Shown here: positions 1 to 10,566 of the stretch, one piece after another
Numbering within the stretch: the stretch's first letter is position 1
Layout of the letters: the number at the start of each line of letters is the position of its first letter
Assembly: GCA_028023455.1 (NCBI GenBank)
Contig: JAQFVV010000287.1
Span: forward strand, 122,001 to 186,000
DNA length: 64,000 nucleotides
Reading direction: 5' to 3'
Source of the DNA: Epiperipatus broadwayi
Lineage: Eukaryota; Onychophora; Udeonychophora; Euonychophora; Peripatidae
The notes under the pieces: model-generated
Told to the model about the DNA's origin: nothing
Seen by the model: the letters and a program-made list of their open reading frames with translations, nothing else
The model's database searches: none
Program-made: the position numbers and the translations under genes

Positions 1-1110
1 AAGATGAAACAGTTTGATTACTCCAGAAAACAAAAGAGAAAGAAAACTATTTAAACAGGAGAGAAAAAAAAGCAAGGTCCTTTTTCTCCTTTCCTTGTGT
101 GTTCACACAACTGGGCTGCATACAGATTTGAAGCAGCAGAATAAACCAGTGGGGATTTTCTGGTTCTGATGTGTCACAAAGTCAGTTTTATAATTCAGTC
201 ACCTTCTGATCATTGTAACACAGTAATGTAGCTACTTTATTTTGTTCATAATACCATTCATTAAAAATAGTTGCTCAATTCTTTTCCTATACACAGACCA
301 TTCTGGTGGATTATTTACATTGAATTCATTTAATATCACCTGAGGTAAAGCCATTTTTCTTTGTTTCTCACATGAACTGCTTTTATAAATAAATTCAATT
401 TCAGTTCATTTGTAATACCTTTCATCTCAATTCTTTGCCTATATATAAGCCATTCTGATGAATTATTTACGTCAAATTCACTTACCATCACTTGAGGTAA
501 AGCCATTTTTCTTGATTTCTTGCGTGAACTGGTCTTATAAATAAATTTGATTTCAGTATTTATATTGTCCCCTCAGAATGAAGTACTGCACCAAATTATT
601 TTCTATGTTTTGTTATTAGTTAATGGCAAATATTTTAACAAAAATATCCTAACCTCATAAGTTTACATGGTGGAATTTATTAGAATAACAAAATTCTTAT
701 GTACATTTATCTATAAATGTTTACAAGTGCCTTGTGGCTTAATTAACTAATAATAAGACCTCTGTGGCCTGCAATTGTTTCTAGATTTGCTTTAGGATTC
801 TACTTTGGTAAAATTCACTGGAAAAATCCTCTGTCCCAACTATTCTATTGTAAGTGTGTTGACTCTTCAGCAGTGACATCCCAAATTGCTGTACTTAAAT
901 AAAAATGTGCTCTTTTTCTTATTCTTCCACTTATTTGTTACACACATTTTCTCTTTTCTTTTTGCAGGAAATTATGTAATACTATATATAATAAGTACAA
1001 AACTTTAATTTATTTCCAAAATAAATATAAAATACAACTATAGTAAAACATCATATCAAACAATGTAGGAGAAAGCAATAAATTTGACCTCTGATTTTAA
1101 AAATTTTATG
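1..1110. other. Intron, no gene seen; diverged tandem duplication
   Basis: AT-rich intron of CFAP65 downstream of the 2292-2399 exon. The only structure seen is a diverged direct duplication: about 275-410 and 427-560 share the order attctttNcctata...ccattctg...gaggtaaagccatttttctt...tcttataaataaatt, with a period near 152 bp. No splice-flanked frame resembling CFAP65 was found on the minus strand. Confidence 0.6.
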
Positions 1111-1123
1111 AATAGGTAGATAC
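1111..1123. repeat. Target-site duplication, left copy (partner 1978-1990)
   Basis: aataggtagatac at 1111-1123 pairs with aatagatagatac at 1978-1990 (12 of 13 identical). The length matches the 13-14 bp duplications around related copies at 11.7, 20.1 and 61.5 kb. Confidence 0.6.
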
Positions 1124-1267
1124 ATCACATGATCACTATCTCTTTTGCTTGTGTATAACTGTTGTTAAAACAGGCAAACTCACTATATGTATGCCACACC
1201 CAGCAAGCTAGAGTAATCAATGGATGCCAGAATGCTTGTGCATAAAATTCTCATCTAGTGTCTACTC

Positions 1268-1326
1268 ATCCAATATCCCCAGACTAGTTTCTGGCTTGTG
1301 GCCTTCATCAGTGAGGAGCCTTGGAT
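1268..1326 (-). ncRNA. Hammerhead ribozyme motif, type I (451-bp family)
   Basis: Read on minus. The outer stem I strand AUCCAA, loop GGC and inner strand UCCUCA lead to core CUGAUGA. Stem II is GGC/GCC around CACAA with a flanking A.A mismatch, then GAAA. Helix III is minimal: A-C pairs with G-U around UA. The cleavage triplet is GUC. The 3' strand UGGGGA, loop UA and UUGGAU restore both halves of stem I (6 bp, 3x2 internal loop, 6 bp). The A.A mismatch at the base of stem II and the very short helix III suggest weak activity as a monomer. Sense orientation for CFAP65. Confidence 0.7.
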
Positions 1327-1815
1327 CTGAGAGCACTGCATCTAGATCTTAGGATCTAATGCAACCCTCCAGCAACCACCTTTTATCTCCATTTAACTAC
1401 AATAGTTGAGTCTTAAACTGAAAACACCTTAATGTTTCCAATTCAAGCCCATCAGCTTATATAGTTATATGGGTCTGAACCAGTTCAGTTCCCATACATT
1501 TTGGTATCTTTGGTTCTTTAATAACCATAGCCACCAATATCCTATTAGGCAGGATTGATTTTAAGCCAATAAACATCACATGACCACCATCTCTTTTGCT
1601 TGTGTATAATTGTTGTTAAAACAGGCAAACTCACTATATGTATGCCACACACAGCAAGCTAGAGTCATCAATATAACTATATAAGCTGATGGGCTTGAAT
1701 TGGAAACATTAAGGTGTTTTCAGTTTAAGACTCATAGTTTTGTAGTTAAATGGAGATAAAAGGTGGTTGCTGGAGGGTTGCAATAGATCCTAAGATCTAG
1801 ATGCAGTGCTCTCAG

Positions 1816-1874
1816 ATCCAAGGCTCCTCACTGATGAAGGCCACAAGCCAGAAACTAGTCTGGGGATATTGGTG
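1816..1874 (+). ncRNA. Hammerhead ribozyme motif, inverted copy of 1268-1326
   Basis: Same architecture on plus: AUCCAA, GGC, UCCUCA, core CUGAUGA (1831-1837), stem II GGC/GCC, GAAA, CUAGUC, then UGGGGA, UA and UUGG. One base is missing from the 3' outer stem (ttggtgag instead of ttggatgag), leaving about 4 of 6 outer pairs. It lies in the right arm of the foldback, so the two ribozymes are read from opposite strands. Confidence 0.65.
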
Positions 1875-1990
1875 AGTAGGCACTAGATGGGGATTTTATG
1901 CACAAGCCTTCTGGCATCCATTGATTACTCTAGCTTGCTATGTGTGGCATACGTATAGCGAGTTTGCCTGTTTTAACAATAGATAGATAC

Positions 1991-2291
1991 CTTAATATAA
2001 CTGCCAATTAATAATAATTAAAATTTAATCTCTGATTTTAATTACTTTTCTTTACTGCTTTCAATTGGATTAACTTTAAAAAAATTATTTTTAAATTGAT
2101 CTTATATTCCGATTTAAATCTCATTTTCTTTTTATTTTTGTCAGTGATAAAAATAAACTAATCAGTAAATATTAATTTATTTCTAAATAAAACACTATTT
2201 TGTTATAAAAATTATGACACAACAAATGTAAATATCATTATCAAATCAAATTCTTGGATTAAAAGAAAATTAAAAAAAATAACGCACTTAC
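1991..2291. other. Intron, no feature seen
   Basis: AT-rich intron next to the 2292-2399 exon donor. Nothing recognisable. Confidence 0.6.
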
Positions 2292-2399
2292 ATTCACATT
2301 ATTCTCTGTAATCGTGAAAGTATGTTTACGTAATTCTACTTCTTTGTCCCATTTGCTGAAGTCTTCACTGTACTGTTTCATTTCTGAGTTACTTCTTAT
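2292..2399 (-). CDS. CFAP65: CFAP65 exon (last in window): charged linker
   Basis: 108 nt, 36 codons, phase 0. The acceptor is tctgtttag before ATAAGAAGT and the donor is gtaagt after GTGAAT. The other two frames have early stops. The product has a charged helical stretch MKQYSEDFSKWDKEVE followed by FTITENNVN. In CFAP65 an M-x-x-Y...W-x-x-E segment ending in F-T-I-T-(D/E) follows the repeat that closes in the preceding exon, so no exon is missing across the 22.5-kb intron. Nothing resembling the next exon is visible between 1 and 2291. Confidence 0.85.
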
Positions 2400-2944
2400 C
2401 TAAACAGAAACATGTAGTAAATTGAAATAAACATGAGTAAAAAATATATATAGTCATTGATGCTAATATTATTTCTCATCTAAAAGATACTTTTAAAAGT
2501 AATCAAATAATATTTAATTTAAACTTCAGAGTTTCAACTAATAACGCAAATTCATATTGTAGCTTCAGCAAAATTTTTTTAAAAAAACTTTTTACTGAAT
2601 GAAAGGCATGATTCAATAAATTTATATTAGTTAATTTAATTGTTTTATACTTAAAAAGATATGGGTGAGGGGGCATCTTGTTCTAATACAAATTGAAATG
2701 TCTTAAATTAATTTTCTAAGAAGAATTATTAAAACCAATAATTGGAATTGAAAAAAAAATCCAGGTTTATCAACACTGTGCTTTAATAATTCAATCCCTT
2801 TAAACGAATTGTCCAAATATGTAAATAATATTCTGCAGTGCACACTGTTGTTATTCTAATTCTGACATTATATACGTGTTAATAGAACTCTCGGTAACTA
2901 AGTTGAATGTTTGTAAGTTTCTCTTTATATATTCTGTCATATAT
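2400..2944. other. Intron between CFAP65 exon and LTR element
   Basis: AT-rich intron. It contains the acceptor region for the 2292-2399 exon and the target side of the LTR element. No gene or further repeat recognised. Confidence 0.6.
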
Positions 2945-3580
2945 TGAAACATATATGTTTCCTCATATAAATATTCATAAGATCCCCCCCGTCCATTCAA
3001 GAATGTCTAGCGTGATTCAGTCTAATTGGAAACGCAATAAAATTGTGATTCGTTAAAAATGAAAAATAAAATCATATTTTTGGTTTTTAATATTGATGGA
3101 TTTGAATGAAATGTTATATCGTCTTATTTTTTTTTTTTATCTGTCTCAATAAAAAGGGAAAAAATTAATTATCCAATCATTAAAAAGAAAGAAAAAAGAT
3201 ACTTGAGTTAAACTGAGGCAGTATTCAAATTAGACACGTCGTTGAAGAAAGAAGAATTTTTTTTTTCTCTCTATCGTCTTACACAGAGGGCTTTAACAAA
3301 ACGTGAAAATAAAAATAAAAAGTTTTACTAGAGAAATTATAATGAAACTGGAATAAATTAAGAGCTTCACTCTCTCCATGCTGTGCCATGACTTTCCATT
3401 AATAAAATAACCTGCCTTCGTTTGAATAAAATGGACCGTAAAATTGGAAGGTAATTTTTATAAAATACTAAGACATAATAATCAAATATTACAAAGTGAA
3501 TTTTTCGAACTAATTGCGTAGAATTTGTTCAATAAATATTAAGACATCTTTATTATACTTTTATGTTTGACCGAATTATA

Positions 3581-4440
3581 GATATTTAACAGCTTCTAAA
3601 CTCATTGTAGTGTAATGAAGTTTATGTATAAGAATATGCTTCTACATTTGGCTAAAATATAAATGCTTCAATTATCAAATGATAAATACTCTATAAATCA
3701 TAGATATTTAATTGCTTCTAAACTCATTGTAGTGTAATGAAGTTTATGTGTAAGAATATGCTTCTACATTTGGCTAAAATATAAATGCCTCAATTATCAA
3801 ATGATAAATACTCTATAAATCATAAATATTTAACTGCTTTTAAACTCATTGTAATGTAATAAAGTTTATGTGTAAGAATATGCTTCTACATTTGGCTAAA
3901 ATATAAATGCTTCAATTATCAAATGATAAATACTCTATAAATCATAAATATTTAACTGCTTTTAAACTCATTGTAATGTAATAAAGTTTATGTGTAAGAA
4001 TATGCTTCTACATTTGGCTAAAATATAAATGCTTCAATTATCAAATGACAAATACTCTATAAATCATAGATATTTAATTGCTTCTAAACTCATTATAGTG
4101 TAATGAAGTTTATGTGTAAGAATATGCTTCTACATTTGGCTAAAATATAAATGCCTCAATTATCAAATGATAAATACTCTATAAATCATAGATATTTAAC
4201 TGCTTTTAAACTCATTGTAATGTAATAAAGTTTATGTGTAAGAATATGCTTCTACATTTGGCTAAAATATAAATGCCTCAATTATCAAATGATAAATACT
4301 CTATAAATCATAAATACTTATCTGCTTCTAAATTTACTATAATGTCACAAAGATTATGTGTAAAAATATACTTCCATACTTGGCTAGAGTATGAATGTTT
4401 TAATTATCAAATGATAAGATAACGAAATGTTATATAAATC
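3581..4440. repeat. 122-bp tandem array inside the 5' LTR (about seven units)
   Basis: Units start near 3581, 3703, 3825, 3947, 4069, 4191 and 4313. Each carries gcttctacatttggc and aattatcaaatgata. The last unit is clearly diverged. The same array recurs in the 3' LTR at about 8587-9445. Uniform period without spacers rules out CRISPR. Confidence 0.9.
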
Positions 4441-4478
4441 ATAAATGTTTAATTACTATCAAATTTCTTCTCACAAAG

Positions 4479-5150
4479 GAATTAATGAACTATCATTGAA
4501 TTAGGATATTCATAATTTTCTTCTCTCAAGTGAATTCAAAATAAACTATTAAATGAATTCGGAATGAATTGTTGTTAAACCAGAATGATCCCAAGCTTTT
4601 CCCGTAAAAGAATTAATGAACTATCATTAAATTAGGATATTCATAATTTTCTTCTCTCAAGTGAATTCAAAATAAACTATTAAGTGAATTTGGAATGAAT
4701 TATTGTTAAACCAGAATGATCCCAAGCTTTTCCCATAAAAGAATTAATGAACTATCATTGAATTAGGATATTCATAATTTTCTTCTCTCAAGTGAATTCA
4801 AAATAAACTATTAAATGAATTCGGAATGAATTGTTGTTAAACCAGAATGATCCCAAGCTTTTCCCGTAAAAGAATTAATGAACTATCATTAAATTAGGAT
4901 ATTCATAATTTTCTTCTCTCAAGTGAATTCAAAATAAACTATTAAGTGAATTTGGAATGAATTATTGTTAAACCAGAATGATCCCAAGCTTTTCCCATAA
5001 AAGGATTAATGAACTATCATTGAATTAGGATATTCATAATTTTCTTCTCTCAAGTGAATTTAAAATGAACTATTAAATGAATTCGGAATGAATTATTACT
5101 AAACCAGAATGTTTACAAGTTTATTCTCATAGAGGAATTAATGAACTATT
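4479..5150. repeat. 131-bp tandem array inside the 5' LTR (about five units)
   Basis: Units start near 4479, 4610, 4741, 4872 and 5003, with a partial one near 5134. They alternate between two subtypes (ttaaatgaattcgg and ttaagtgaatttgg), so the array grew partly by duplicating a 262-bp pair. Repeated in the 3' LTR. Confidence 0.9.
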
Positions 5151-5560
5151 GTTGAAATTGCAAATTGATTGTTATCTAATAAATTTTTGTTACTCAAAAT
5201 TAAATTGGTTGTCCATTTATCCCATTCTATTTTGTTTATCTACCACATCATTCACCAATTATAGCATTGATTCATGAGAATCTCATGTTCTCTGAGCTAC
5301 GTCTGACATAACTTGACCTAGGCCAGTCAGGTTGTAGTGAGATGGAACTCTAATGGCGCTGTTTGGAAAACCAAACATATAAATGTTTAGATGTTCCCAG
5401 TCTATATTGTACTACATCCTCTGATGAGCAGGAAATATTGTTGTAGGTGCCATTAACATCTGCATTAGGAATGTCAATTGATAGTTCCTTCCTACAGCAT
5501 GCTCATCAGAAAATAGTTACAACTGAGGTAATAAAAAGGTTGTATGGCGGTCCGGTTACA

Positions 5561-5927
5561 TTGTCGTCCAACTGTGAGGCTTTACCTGGATAAACTATTT
5601 TTAGTTCTCCGGTTACATTTGTCTTTCAACTGTGAGGTTTTATTCAGCTAGCCTAACCATAGGCACTTATTACATTGCCACCTTACTGTGAAGTCCGATC
5701 TAGCTAGCCTACTAATAAGCATAAGCAGATCACGATTCTGTGATATGAACAGTGCATATGATGTGGTGATGTAAGTTGTTCAGGAAGGATAAAGAAATAA
5801 AAGTTTAAAAGAAAGGCAAAACAAAAATGAATGGCATAAAGAATGAAACAGGCATTTCAAAGAAGATGGAGTAGGGTCATGGTGTGGATGGAGAGAGAAG
5901 CTTACTAAGTCAGAAAACAAAGGAAAA
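5561..5927 (+). promoter_or_regulatory. Leader of the LTR element, three degenerate copies of a short motif
   Basis: Untranslated leader between the 5' LTR and the ORF. The pattern ttaca-ttg-(10 bp)-actgtgagg occurs three times with drift: 5556-5579, 5612-5637 and 5672-5695. The first copy starts within the last bases of the LTR. Possible packaging or priming signal; function inferred only from repetition. Confidence 0.4.
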
Positions 5928-7355
5928 ATGGTGAACATAGAAACTCAGGAAACAGAAAAGAAAGCCATGTTAAAGCAGCTATTCGATATGATCAAAGAAC
6001 GAATAGAAGAAGATGAGAAACAAAGAAAAAAAGAGGACAAACAAAGAGAAGAAGATATCAAATGGAGAGAAGAAGATAAAAAGAAAAGAGATAAACAAAG
6101 AGAAGAAGATATTAAACAAAGAGAAGAAGATAAAAAGAAAAGAGACAAACAAAGAGAAGAAGATATCAAGCAGAGAGAAAAAGATAAAAAACAAATTATG
6201 GAAGCAGTGGAAAAACAGAATGAAAAGTTCAACCAGTTAATGAAAAAAATAACTCAGTCTAAAAAATTGGATGAGGAAGAGACTTTGAAATTTCCAACCA
6301 AAGATATTTTAAAGGAATTACAAATTGAATATCCTATTACTGATGAAGCAAAATTTGAGATTGTTAAAAAGAAAGAAATTGAAATTACAAAGAGTGATTT
6401 TGAAATTGTCAGTCTACCTTCAGGAAAACTTCTGATTCTGGAATATACCTCTAAAATTGAAAATAAAGAAACAGTATATACAGAAGCTGAGAATGAAATT
6501 GTATCAAATACAGTAAAAGAGTTTCAAATGGATGAAAATGAATCTAATAAAGCAAAATTAAAATCTTCTGATCTTCAAGAAGATGAAAAACGTGAAAATG
6601 AACATAATCAAAATATAACAAAGGAACTGTCCAATATAGAAGAAAATGTTTCAGAAAAATTGTCTGATATATGCTATGAAATAGTAAAGGAGATAGAGAA
6701 AGAAACCATAAAATGGAAAGAAAAGTGTGTTAGTCCTCAGCCATATGTAAAAATTATAAACAAAAGCTTAATAAACTCAAATCAAAAATTGAGTACAGAA
6801 AAAGAATATATAAAGACAGTTATTAAAAATATAGTTGCTTACACAGGAAAAGACACCAAAAAGGAATCTGAAAACTCGGGATTTATCAGTGTGAAAGAAA
6901 TTAAACAACAAGAAACCTTTGCAAATACCAAAAAAATAATTACTATGGCAGAAGAACCATTTAAAAGGAAACTTTTATGTAAAAACGAGATACCACCATG
7001 GAAGAGGAACAGGAGAAAATTCACAGATGGTAAAAATGAAATACCACCATGGAAGAGGAACAGGAGAAAATTCACGGATGGTAAAAATGAAATACCACCA
7101 TGGAAGAGGAGTAGGAGAAAATTCACAGATGGTGTTCATGGTCCATATTGGACGCATATAATTAGAAGATCAAACAGTAACAAGGATCTCCAAAGAGAAT
7201 ACAGAAGTGAAGAAGCAAGACACCACAGTAATGTTGAACATGATAAATTTTCAACAAAGAGACGATCCAGAAGTATGTCACCTCATAATATAAAAGAGGA
7301 CTATAGGAGAACTGATCATGATCCTCAGTCTCTCCAAACTAGGTTCCAGTTATAA
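5928..7355 (+). CDS. Gag-like structural protein of the LTR element (475 aa)
   Basis: Starts at ATG 5928 (MVNIETQETEKKAMLKQLF). Residues about 20-95 are an extreme charged coiled-coil built of repeats like KQREEDIKQREED. Many invertebrate LTR-element Gag proteins have such an N-terminus. The middle (about 100-340) is acidic and lysine-rich without a recognised fold. Residues about 352-402 are three near-perfect 17-residue repeats, KNEIPPWKRNRRKFTDG, encoded by a 51-bp tandem repeat. The C-terminus is basic, with RRSNSN, KRRSRSMSP and similar. There is no CCHC zinc knuckle and no pol motif. The basic tail could bind RNA in place of a knuckle. Function is inferred from position between LTRs; no closer family recognised. 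Confidence 0.65.
   Translation: MVNIETQETEKKAMLKQLFDMIKERIEEDEKQRKKEDKQREEDIKWREEDKKKRDKQREEDIKQREEDKKKRDKQREEDIKQREKDKKQIMEAVEKQNEKFNQLMKKITQSKKLDEEETLKFPTKDILKELQIEYPITDEAKFEIVKKKEIEITKSDFEIVSLPSGKLLILEYTSKIENKETVYTEAENEIVSNTVKEFQMDENESNKAKLKSSDLQEDEKRENEHNQNITKELSNIEENVSEKLSDICYEIVKEIEKETIKWKEKCVSPQPYVKIINKSLINSNQKLSTEKEYIKTVIKNIVAYTGKDTKKESENSGFISVKEIKQQETFANTKKIITMAEEPFKRKLLCKNEIPPWKRNRRKFTDGKNEIPPWKRNRRKFTDGKNEIPPWKRSRRKFTDGVHGPYWTHIIRRSNSNKDLQREYRSEEARHHSNVEHDKFSTKRRSRSMSPHNIKEDYRRTDHDPQSLQTRFQL
6984..7130 (+). repeat. 51-bp coding tandem repeat (three units)
   Basis: Three consecutive units with ccaccatggaagagga encode the 17-aa repeats. Units one and two differ by a few bases; unit three has AGT for AAC (Ser for Asn). 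Confidence 0.9.
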
Positions 7356-7950
7356 TTCAGAATAAAATAGAGATAGCTGATGGAAAAGGTTGTGAGTGTG
7401 ATGTAGTGATGCATGAGCTTGTGTTTTTCATGTTGAGATGGTGGATGATTGAGCAGAGCTGCTTGGATGCATTGTGTTATGATGCTCCGAAGTATATACT
7501 CGGCACTATCCCGACCTGGATGTTGTGCTCCAAGAGTAGTCCAGCAGTGCGTATATATAGGTCTCATGGATAGGCCTTGGTCTCATGGATAGACCAAATG
7601 ATAGCCCCTAAGACTCACCGAAGCTGAGCAGGGTTGGCTGAGTGCCAAATTGATTTTTTTTCTCTGGCTCCTACTCTTGATTGGATGATGCTTCTAGGTA
7701 CAAGAGAGGTAGTGCTTAAAAATGAGATATTTTCTCGTGACGTCATGAGGCGGTGTGTACTGGTAGTTTGTGTTTGGCCATCTATTTGTCCCAGCATTGG
7801 AGGCTATGGTTCATGTATTCACTTTTCCAGCTCATCTTACTCATTCATCAGCATATCTAAAACCAGGCAGTACTGAGAAATAATGTGTATAGTATATGGA
7901 ATGAAATCGTACTTCCAGGCGATTTCATCCCAAAATTTGGTGAGGGGTAA
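7356..7950 (+). other. 3' untranslated part of LTR element with polypurine tract
   Basis: No ORF of note. It has a local duplication (ggtctcatggatag near 7560 and 7580). The segment ends gtgaggggtaa directly before the TG of the 3' LTR, which fits the polypurine tract that primes plus-strand synthesis. Confidence 0.6.
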
Positions 7951-10566
7951 TGAAACATATATGTTTCCTCATATAAATATTCATAAGATCCCCCCCGTCC
8001 ATTCAAGAATGTCTAGCGTGATTCAGTCTAATTGGAAACGCAATAAAGTTGTGATTCGTTAAAAATGAAAAATAAAATCATATTTTTGGTTTTTAATATT
8101 GATGGATTTGAATGAAATGTTATATCGTCTTATTTTTTTTTTTATCTGTCTCAATAAAAAGGGAAAAAATTAATTATCCAATCATTAAAAAGAAAGAAAA
8201 AAGATACTTGAGTTAAACTGAGGCAGTATTCAAATTAGACACGTCGTTGAAGAAAGAAGAATTTTTTTTTTCTCTCTATCATCTTACACAGAGGGCTTTA
8301 ACAAAACGTGAAAATAAAAATAAAAAGTTTTACTAGAGAAATTATAATGAAACTGGAATAAATTAAGAGCTTCACTCTCTCCATGCTGTGCCATGACTTT
8401 CCATTAATAAAATAACCTGCCTTCGTTTGAATAAAATGGACCGTAAAATTGGAAGGTAATTTTTATAAAATACTAAGACATAATAATCAAATATTACAAA
8501 GTGAATTTTTCGAACTAATTGCGTAGAATTTGTTCAATAAATATTAAGACATCTTTATTATACTTTTATGTTTCACCGAATTATAGATATTTAACTGCTT
8601 CTAAACTCATTGTAGTGTAATGAAGTTTATGTATAAGAATATGCTTCTACATTTGGCTAAAATATAAATGCTTCAATTATCAAATGATAAATACTCTATA
8701 AATCATAGATATTTAATTGCTTCTAAACTCATTGTAGTGTAATGAAGTTTATGTGTAAGAATATGCTTCTACATTTGGCTAAAATATAAATGCCTCAATT
8801 ATCAAATGATAAATACTCTATAAATCATAAATATTTAACTGCTTTTAAACTCATTGTAATGTAATAAAGTTTATGTGTAAGAATATGCTTCTACATTTGG
8901 CTAAAATATAAATGCTTCAATTATCAAATGATAAATACTCTATAAATCATAAATATTTAACTGCTTTTAAACTCATTGTAATGTAATAAAGTTTATGTGT
9001 AAGAATATGCTTCTACATTTGGCTAAAATATAAATGCTTCAATTATCAAATGACAAATACTCTATAAATCATAGATATTTAATTGCTTCTAAACTCATTA
9101 TAGTGTAAGGAAGTTTATGTGTAAGAATATGCTTCTACATTTGGCTAAAATATAAATGCCTCAATTATCAAATGATAAATACTCTATAAATCATAAATAT
9201 TTAACTGCTTTTAAACTCATTGTAATGTAATAAAGTTTATGTGTGAGGATATGCTTCTACATTTGGCGAAAATATAAATGCCTCAATTATCAAATGATAA
9301 GATACTCTATAAATCATAAATACTTATCTGCTTCTAGATTTACTATAATGTCACAAAGATTATGTGTAAAAATATACTTCCATACTTGGCTAGAGTATGA
9401 ATGTTTTAATTATCAAATGATAAGATAACGAAATGTTATATAAATCATAAATGTTTAATTACTATCAAATTTCTTCTCACAAAGGAATTAATGAACTATC
9501 ATTGAATTAGGATATTCATAATTTTCTTCTCTCAAGTGAATTCAAAATAAACTATTAAATGAATTCGGAATGAATTGTTGTTAAACCAGAATGATCCCAA
9601 GCTTTTCCCGTAAAAGAATTAATGAACTATCATTAAATTAGGATATTTATAATTTTCTTCTCTCAAGTGAATTCAAAATAAACTATTAAGTGAATTTGGA
9701 ATGAATTATTGTTAAACCAGAATGATCCCAAGCTTTTCCCATAAAAGAATTAATGAACTATCATTGAATTAGGATATTCATAATTTTCTTCTCTCAAGTG
9801 AATTCAAAATAAACTATTAAATGAATTCGGAATGAATTGTTGTTAAACCAGAATGATCCCAAGCTTTTCCCGTAAAAGAATTAATGAACTATCATTAAAT
9901 TAGGATATTTATAATTTTCTTCTCTCAAGTGAATTCAAAATAAACTATTAAGTGAATTTGGAATGAATTATTGTTAAACCAGAATGATCCCAAGCTTTTC
10001 CCATAAAAGGATTAATGAACTATCATTGAATTAGGATATTCATAATTTTCTTCTCTCAAGTGAATTTAAAATGAACTATTAAATGAATTCGGAATGAATT
10101 ATTACTAAACCAGAATGTTTACAAGTTTATTCTCATAGAGGAATTAATGAACTATTGTTGAAATTGCAAATTGATTGTTATCTAATAAATTTTTGTTACT
10201 CAAAATTAAATTGGTTGTCCATTTATCCCATTCTATTTTGTTTATCTACCACATCATTCACCAATTATAGCATTGATTCATGAGAATCTCATGTTCTCTG
10301 AGCTACGTCTGACATAACTTGACCTAGGCCAGTCAGGTTGTAGTGAGATGGAACTCTAATGGCGCTGTTTGGAAAACCAAACATATAAATGTTTAGATGT
10401 TCCCAGTCTATATTGTACTACATCCTCTGATGAGCAGGAAATATTGTTGTAGGTGCCATTAACATCTGCATTAGGAATGTCAATTGATAGTTCCTTCCTA
10501 CAGCATGCTCATCAGAAAATAGTTACAACTGAGGTAATAAAAAGGTTGTATGGCGGTCCGGTTACA
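7951..10566 (+). repeat. 3' LTR (TG...CA, 2,616 bp)
   Basis: Near-identical to 2945-5560, including both tandem arrays. Differences seen include T11 versus T12, a change near 8569, several A/G changes in the sixth 122-bp unit and a 1-bp insertion near 9301. Ends in gtccggttaca. Confidence 0.85.

Larger units (their letters stand above)
1124..1977. mobile_element. Ribozyme-bearing foldback element (451-bp unit, head-to-tail plus inverted)
   Basis: The element is flanked by 13-bp direct repeats with one mismatch (aataggtagatac at 1111-1123, aatagatagatac at 1978-1990), read as a target-site duplication. The left part is a unit from about 1122 to 1568 whose start recurs at 1571 (cacatgaccaccatctcttt), a period near 451 bp. 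After about 1670 the sequence turns into the reverse complement of the first unit. Hammerhead motifs occur in both arms: 1268-1326 on minus and 1816-1874 on plus. Partial copies of the same family sit at 11.7, 46.5, 56.7, 57.2 and 61.6 kb. There is no ORF, so it must move by borrowed enzymes. Confidence 0.75.
2945..5560 (+). repeat. 5' LTR (TG...CA, 2,616 bp)
   Basis: Begins tgaaacatatatg and ends gtccggttaca. About half of it is two internal tandem arrays: a 122-bp unit (3581-4440) and a 131-bp unit (4479-5150). The last 150 bp contain a 10-bp inverted repeat, ctgatgagca (5414-5423) and tgctcatcag (5501-5510). Confidence 0.85.
2945..10566 (+). mobile_element. Non-autonomous LTR element with 2,616-bp LTRs and one gag-like ORF
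   Basis: Two direct repeats of 2,616 bp (2945-5560 and 7951-10566) both start TG and end CA and differ at only about a dozen sites noticed by eye plus two 1-bp indels, so the insertion is young. Flanks show ATAT on both sides (2941-2944, 10567-10570; also readable as a 6-bp ATATAT). A purine-rich tract ends at 7950, just before the 3' LTR. The 2.4-kb interior holds one 475-codon ORF and no protease, RT, RNase H or integrase. This is the layout of a LARD/TR-GAG type element moved in trans. No clear tRNA primer site (TGG...) follows the 5' LTR. Confidence 0.85.

Noticed and set aside
960-975. Plus-strand splice acceptor-like tttttgcag
   Set aside because: No open frame follows and the host gene is on minus.
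3581-5150. Regular repeats as a CRISPR array
   Set aside because: Contiguous 122- and 131-bp units without spacers, inside an LTR of a eukaryotic element.
5414-5510. CTGATGA...GAAA string in the LTR near its 3' end as a hammerhead
   Set aside because: Only four bases separate the two core parts, so there is no stem II, and the reverse-strand version has GAAG. Kept only as a 10-bp inverted repeat.
6839-7157. Minus-strand frames across the Gag repeat
   Set aside because: Mirror of the 51-bp coding repeat.
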